Part shown: positions 61,605 through 64,000 of the stretch, one piece after another
Layout of the letters: the number at the start of each line of letters is the position of its first letter
Position numbering within the stretch: position 1 is the first letter of the stretch
Assembly: GCF_014236855.1 (NCBI RefSeq)
Contig: NZ_CP051261.1
Span: 1,984,001-2,048,000, forward strand
DNA: 64,000 nucleotides
Source: Xanthomonas sp. SI
Lineage (GTDB): Bacteria; Pseudomonadota; Gammaproteobacteria; Xanthomonadales; Xanthomonadaceae
Direction of reading: 5' to 3'
Position numbers and translations under genes: made by a program
The notes under the pieces: model-generated
What the model saw: only the letters and a program-made list of their open reading frames with translations
The model's database searches: none
Told to the model about the DNA's origin: nothing

Positions 61605-62729
61605 ATGAAGCTGCGACTGCTCACCCTTTCCCTTTCCGCGGCGCTGCTCGCCTCCTGTGGCGGTTCCGGCGGCGGCGAAGGCGGCAAGCCCGCGGCGGGC
61701 GAGGACCAGGTCCTCAACGTCTACAACTATTCGGACTACATCGCCGAGAACACCGTGCCTGCGTTCGAGAAGGCCAGCGGGGTCAAGGTCACCTACGATG
61801 TGTTCGACAGCGACGAGATGGTCGAGACCAAGTTGCTGGCCGGCGGCAGCGGCTACGACGTGGTGGTGCCGACGCTGAACTTCTTCGGCCGGCAGATCCA
61901 GGCCGGCGTGTTCCTGCCGCTGGACAAGAGCAAGATCCCGAACCTGGCCAACCTGGATCCGGAAATCATGCAGCGCATCGCGCAGCAGGATCCGGGCAAC
62001 AAGTACGGCGTGCCGTACATGGTCGGCACCACCGGCATCGGCTACAACGTGGACAAGGTCAAGGCCGCGTTCGGCAGCACCGACATCGCCAACAGCTGGG
62101 ACCTGGTGTTCAAGCCGGAGAACATCGCCAAGCTCAAGGATTGCGGCGTCACCATCCTCGACACGCCGTCGGACCTGATCCCGATCGCGCTGCACTACCA
62201 GGGCGAGGACCCGCACACCACCGATACCGCCAAGATCGAGAAGGCCGCGGCGCTGATCAAGAGCATTCGCCCGTACGTGCAGAACTTCCACTCCTCGCAG
62301 TACGTGACCTCGCTGGCCAACGGCAGCACCTGTCTGGCGGTGGGCTGGTCGGGCGACATCATCCAGGCGCGCGACCGCGCCGAGGAAGCCAAGAACGGCG
62401 TGAAGGTGGCCTATTCGATTCCCAAGGAAGGTGCGCCGCAGTGGTTCGACATGCTGGCGATCCCGAAGGATGCCAAGCATCCGGAGAACGCCTACAAATT
62501 CATCAACTACCTGCTGACGCCGGACGTGGCCGCGGCCAATTCCAACTTCATCCACTACGCCAATCCGGTGCCGAAGGCGACGCCGCTGGTGGATGCGGCG
62601 ATCCGCAACGACCCGACCATCTACCCGCCGCCGGAGGTGGCGGCGAAGATGTTCACCTATTCGATCAACCCGCCCGAGGTGGACAAGCTGTATACCCGCC
62701 TGTGGACGGAGATCAAGACCGGCCGCTGA
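61605..62729 (+). CDS. Polyamine-binding lipoprotein PotF/SpuD-like, copy 1
   Basis: The 374-aa extracytoplasmic protein has a lipoprotein signal with lipobox LLASC (Cys about residue 18), a glycine/Ala-rich linker, and a type II binding domain starting LNVYNYSDYIAENTVPAFE and ending with YTRLWTEIKTG. The motif WSGDIIQARDRA is typical of putrescine/spermidine-binding proteins. It should deliver a polyamine to a PotGHI-type ABC transporter, which is probably encoded beyond the window end. GGAG seven bases before the ATG supports the start. Confidence 0.92.
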   Translation: MKLRLLTLSLSAALLASCGGSGGGEGGKPAAGEDQVLNVYNYSDYIAENTVPAFEKASGVKVTYDVFDSDEMVETKLLAGGSGYDVVVPTLNFFGRQIQAGVFLPLDKSKIPNLANLDPEIMQRIAQQDPGNKYGVPYMVGTTGIGYNVDKVKAAFGSTDIANSWDLVFKPENIAKLKDCGVTILDTPSDLIPIALHYQGEDPHTTDTAKIEKAAALIKSIRPYVQNFHSSQYVTSLANGSTCLAVGWSGDIIQARDRAEEAKNGVKVAYSIPKEGAPQWFDMLAIPKDAKHPENAYKFINYLLTPDVAAANSNFIHYANPVPKATPLVDAAIRNDPTIYPPPEVAAKMFTYSINPPEVDKLYTRLWTEIKTGR

Positions 62730-62888
62730 GCCGGTCGCGTCCGTGGTCCATGGCGCGGCGCTTCGACGCGGCGCCTGCACGCAGTACGGCCGCGCCGCGC
62801 GCGGCCGCCAAAGGGGAGGACCACCGGGACGCGCGCCAGCGCGGCGTCCCGCCAACCGCTGCCCGCAACGGGCGGCACGGAGACGACG

Positions 62889-64000
62889 ATGAAGCGGCGA
62901 GCGATAGCGGGGATGGTGGCGGTGCTGGGCCTGGCGGGCTGCGGCGGATCGGCCCAGGGGGATGGCGCGGCGGATGCGGCCGGCGCCGGCGAAGCGAAGC
63001 AATTGAACGTCTACAACTGGTCGGACTACATCGCCGAGGGCACCGTGCCCGGCTTCGAGCGGCATAGCGGTGTCCACGTCACCTACGACGTGTTCGACAG
63101 CAACGAAGTGCTGGAAGCCAAGCTGCTGGCTGGCGGCAGCGGCTACGACGTGGTGGTGCCGTCGCTGAGTTTCCTCGGCCGGCAGATCCAGGCCGGCGTG
63201 TTCCTGCCGCTGGACAAGCGCAAGATCCCCAACCTGGCCAATCTGGACCCGGCGATGATGCAGCGCATCGCGCAGCAGGACCCAGGCAATACCTACGCGG
63301 TGCCGTACCTGTGGGGCACCACCGGCATCGGCTACAACGTCGACAAGATCCAGGCCGCGTTCGGCAGCACCGACGTGGTCGCCAGCTGGGACCTGGTGTT
63401 CAAGCCGGAGAACCTGGCCAAGCTCAAGGACTGCGGGGTGACCTTCCTCGATACCGCCTCGGAGATCGTGCCGACCGTGCTGCACTACCTGGGCGAGGAC
63501 CCGAACAGCACCGACCCGAAGGTGATCGAGAAGGCCGCGGCCAAGCTCAAGGAAATCCGCCCCTACATCCAGAATTTCCATTCCTCGCAGTACATCGATG
63601 CGCTGGCCAAGGGCAGCACCTGCCTGGTGGTGGGCTGGTCCGGCGACATCCTGCAGGCGCGCGACCGCGCCGAGGAAGCCAAGAACGGCGTGCACATCGC
63701 CTATTCGATTCCGAAGGAGGGCGCGCTGCAGTTCTTCGACATGCTGGCCATTCCCAAGGACGCCAAGCATCCGGAGCAGGCCTACCAGTTCATCAACTAC
63801 CTGCTGACCCCGGAAGTGGCCGCGGCCAATACCAACTTCGTCAGCTATCCGAACGCGGTGCCCAAGTCGCTGCCGCTGATCGATGCGGCGATCAGCGGCG
63901 ACCGCACCATCTACCCGCCGGCGGAGGTGCAGGCCAAGCTGTTCGCGCTGGCGGTGATGCCGCCGGAAGTGGACCGCCAGTACACGCGGCTGTGGACGGA
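62889..64000 (+). CDS. Polyamine-binding lipoprotein PotF/SpuD-like, copy 2 (3' truncated)
   Basis: The reading frame is open to base 64000, so the last few residues lie outside the window. It has a lipoprotein signal with lipobox (VLGLAGC, about residue 18), then LNVYNWSDYIAEGTVPGFE and VVGWSGDILQARDRA. It is about 70 percent identical by eye to copy 1 over most of its length. Tandem duplication of binding proteins suggests different polyamine preferences or different affinities. The permease and ATPase genes are expected just beyond the window. Confidence 0.9.
   Translation, partial: MKRRAIAGMVAVLGLAGCGGSAQGDGAADAAGAGEAKQLNVYNWSDYIAEGTVPGFERHSGVHVTYDVFDSNEVLEAKLLAGGSGYDVVVPSLSFLGRQIQAGVFLPLDKRKIPNLANLDPAMMQRIAQQDPGNTYAVPYLWGTTGIGYNVDKIQAAFGSTDVVASWDLVFKPENLAKLKDCGVTFLDTASEIVPTVLHYLGEDPNSTDPKVIEKAAAKLKEIRPYIQNFHSSQYIDALAKGSTCLVVGWSGDILQARDRAEEAKNGVHIAYSIPKEGALQFFDMLAIPKDAKHPEQAYQFINYLLTPEVAAANTNFVSYPNAVPKSLPLIDAAISGDRTIYPPAEVQAKLFALAVMPPEVDRQYTRLWT

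Overview
This window looks like chromosomal DNA of a member of the Xanthomonadaceae, most likely Xanthomonas (perhaps the early-branching X. sacchari/translucens-type clade). The evidence is the very high G+C, the gene content and order (rnt, hvfABC-like, phoU-pstBACS-oprP, nth, rlmKL, fdhD), and many GTAG-type REP palindromes and GGGGATT-type heptamer repeats typical of this family. No rRNA, tRNA, prophage, insertion sequence or CRISPR array was seen. The species assignment is inference.

Layout. 1-5 kb: the 3' end of a membrane diguanylate cyclase, three small minus-strand genes including an Imm1-like orphan immunity gene, RNase T, and a compact hvfA-hvfB-hvfC operon (secreted EGKCG precursor peptide, MNIO-family modifying enzyme, DUF2063 partner). 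5-13 kb: a complete phosphate regulon on the minus strand (oprP-like porin, two different pstS genes, pstC, pstA, pstB, phoU) with Pho-box-like sites in front of oprP and of each pstS. 13-19 kb: beta-carbonic anhydrase with a SulP-STAS transporter, a 229-bp tandem array of REP palindromes, nth, a small unknown gene and an enoyl-CoA hydratase. 19-29 kb: a chain of housekeeping and accessory enzymes (FKBP-like protein, DUF1289-Nudix fusion, sulfurtransferase, DUF1684 lipoprotein, amidase, MOSC, YqiA-like hydrolase, GNAT, ABC-F ATPase, RlmKL). 29-38 kb: a 1362-residue hybrid histidine kinase beside an HD-GYP response regulator, DUF445, a solitary ParB-like protein and small genes, one apparently frameshifted.

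38-46 kb: an EthD-like protein, an Imm22-like orphan and a beta-alanine/polyamine module. The module has omega-aminotransferase, alanine dehydrogenase and MmsA on the minus strand, and an XRE-cupin regulator with a PuuC-like aldehyde dehydrogenase on the plus strand. The divergent promoters share a bipartite motif. 46-54 kb: hypothetical genes, fdhD with an FdhF/YdeP-type molybdoenzyme and a tiny winged-helix-like protein, an MHS-family transporter and a REC-REC-GGDEF protein. 54-64 kb: a putrescine utilisation cluster with PuuB-like oxidase, two PuuA-like ligases, PuuD-like hydrolase, SpuC-like aminotransferase and two PotF-like binding lipoproteins (the last cut by the window end). A long imperfect inverted repeat and a CA/AG-rich simple repeat lie between puuA2 and spuC.

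Together the catabolic genes suggest a route from putrescine and related amines through gamma-glutamylated or direct transamination steps to GABA or beta-alanine, then to acetyl-CoA, with pyruvate recycled by alanine dehydrogenase. The most novel-looking elements are the DoxX-less hvfABC RiPP operon, the bipartite operator-like motif, the REP array with compensatory stem changes, and the 240-bp-arm inverted repeat.
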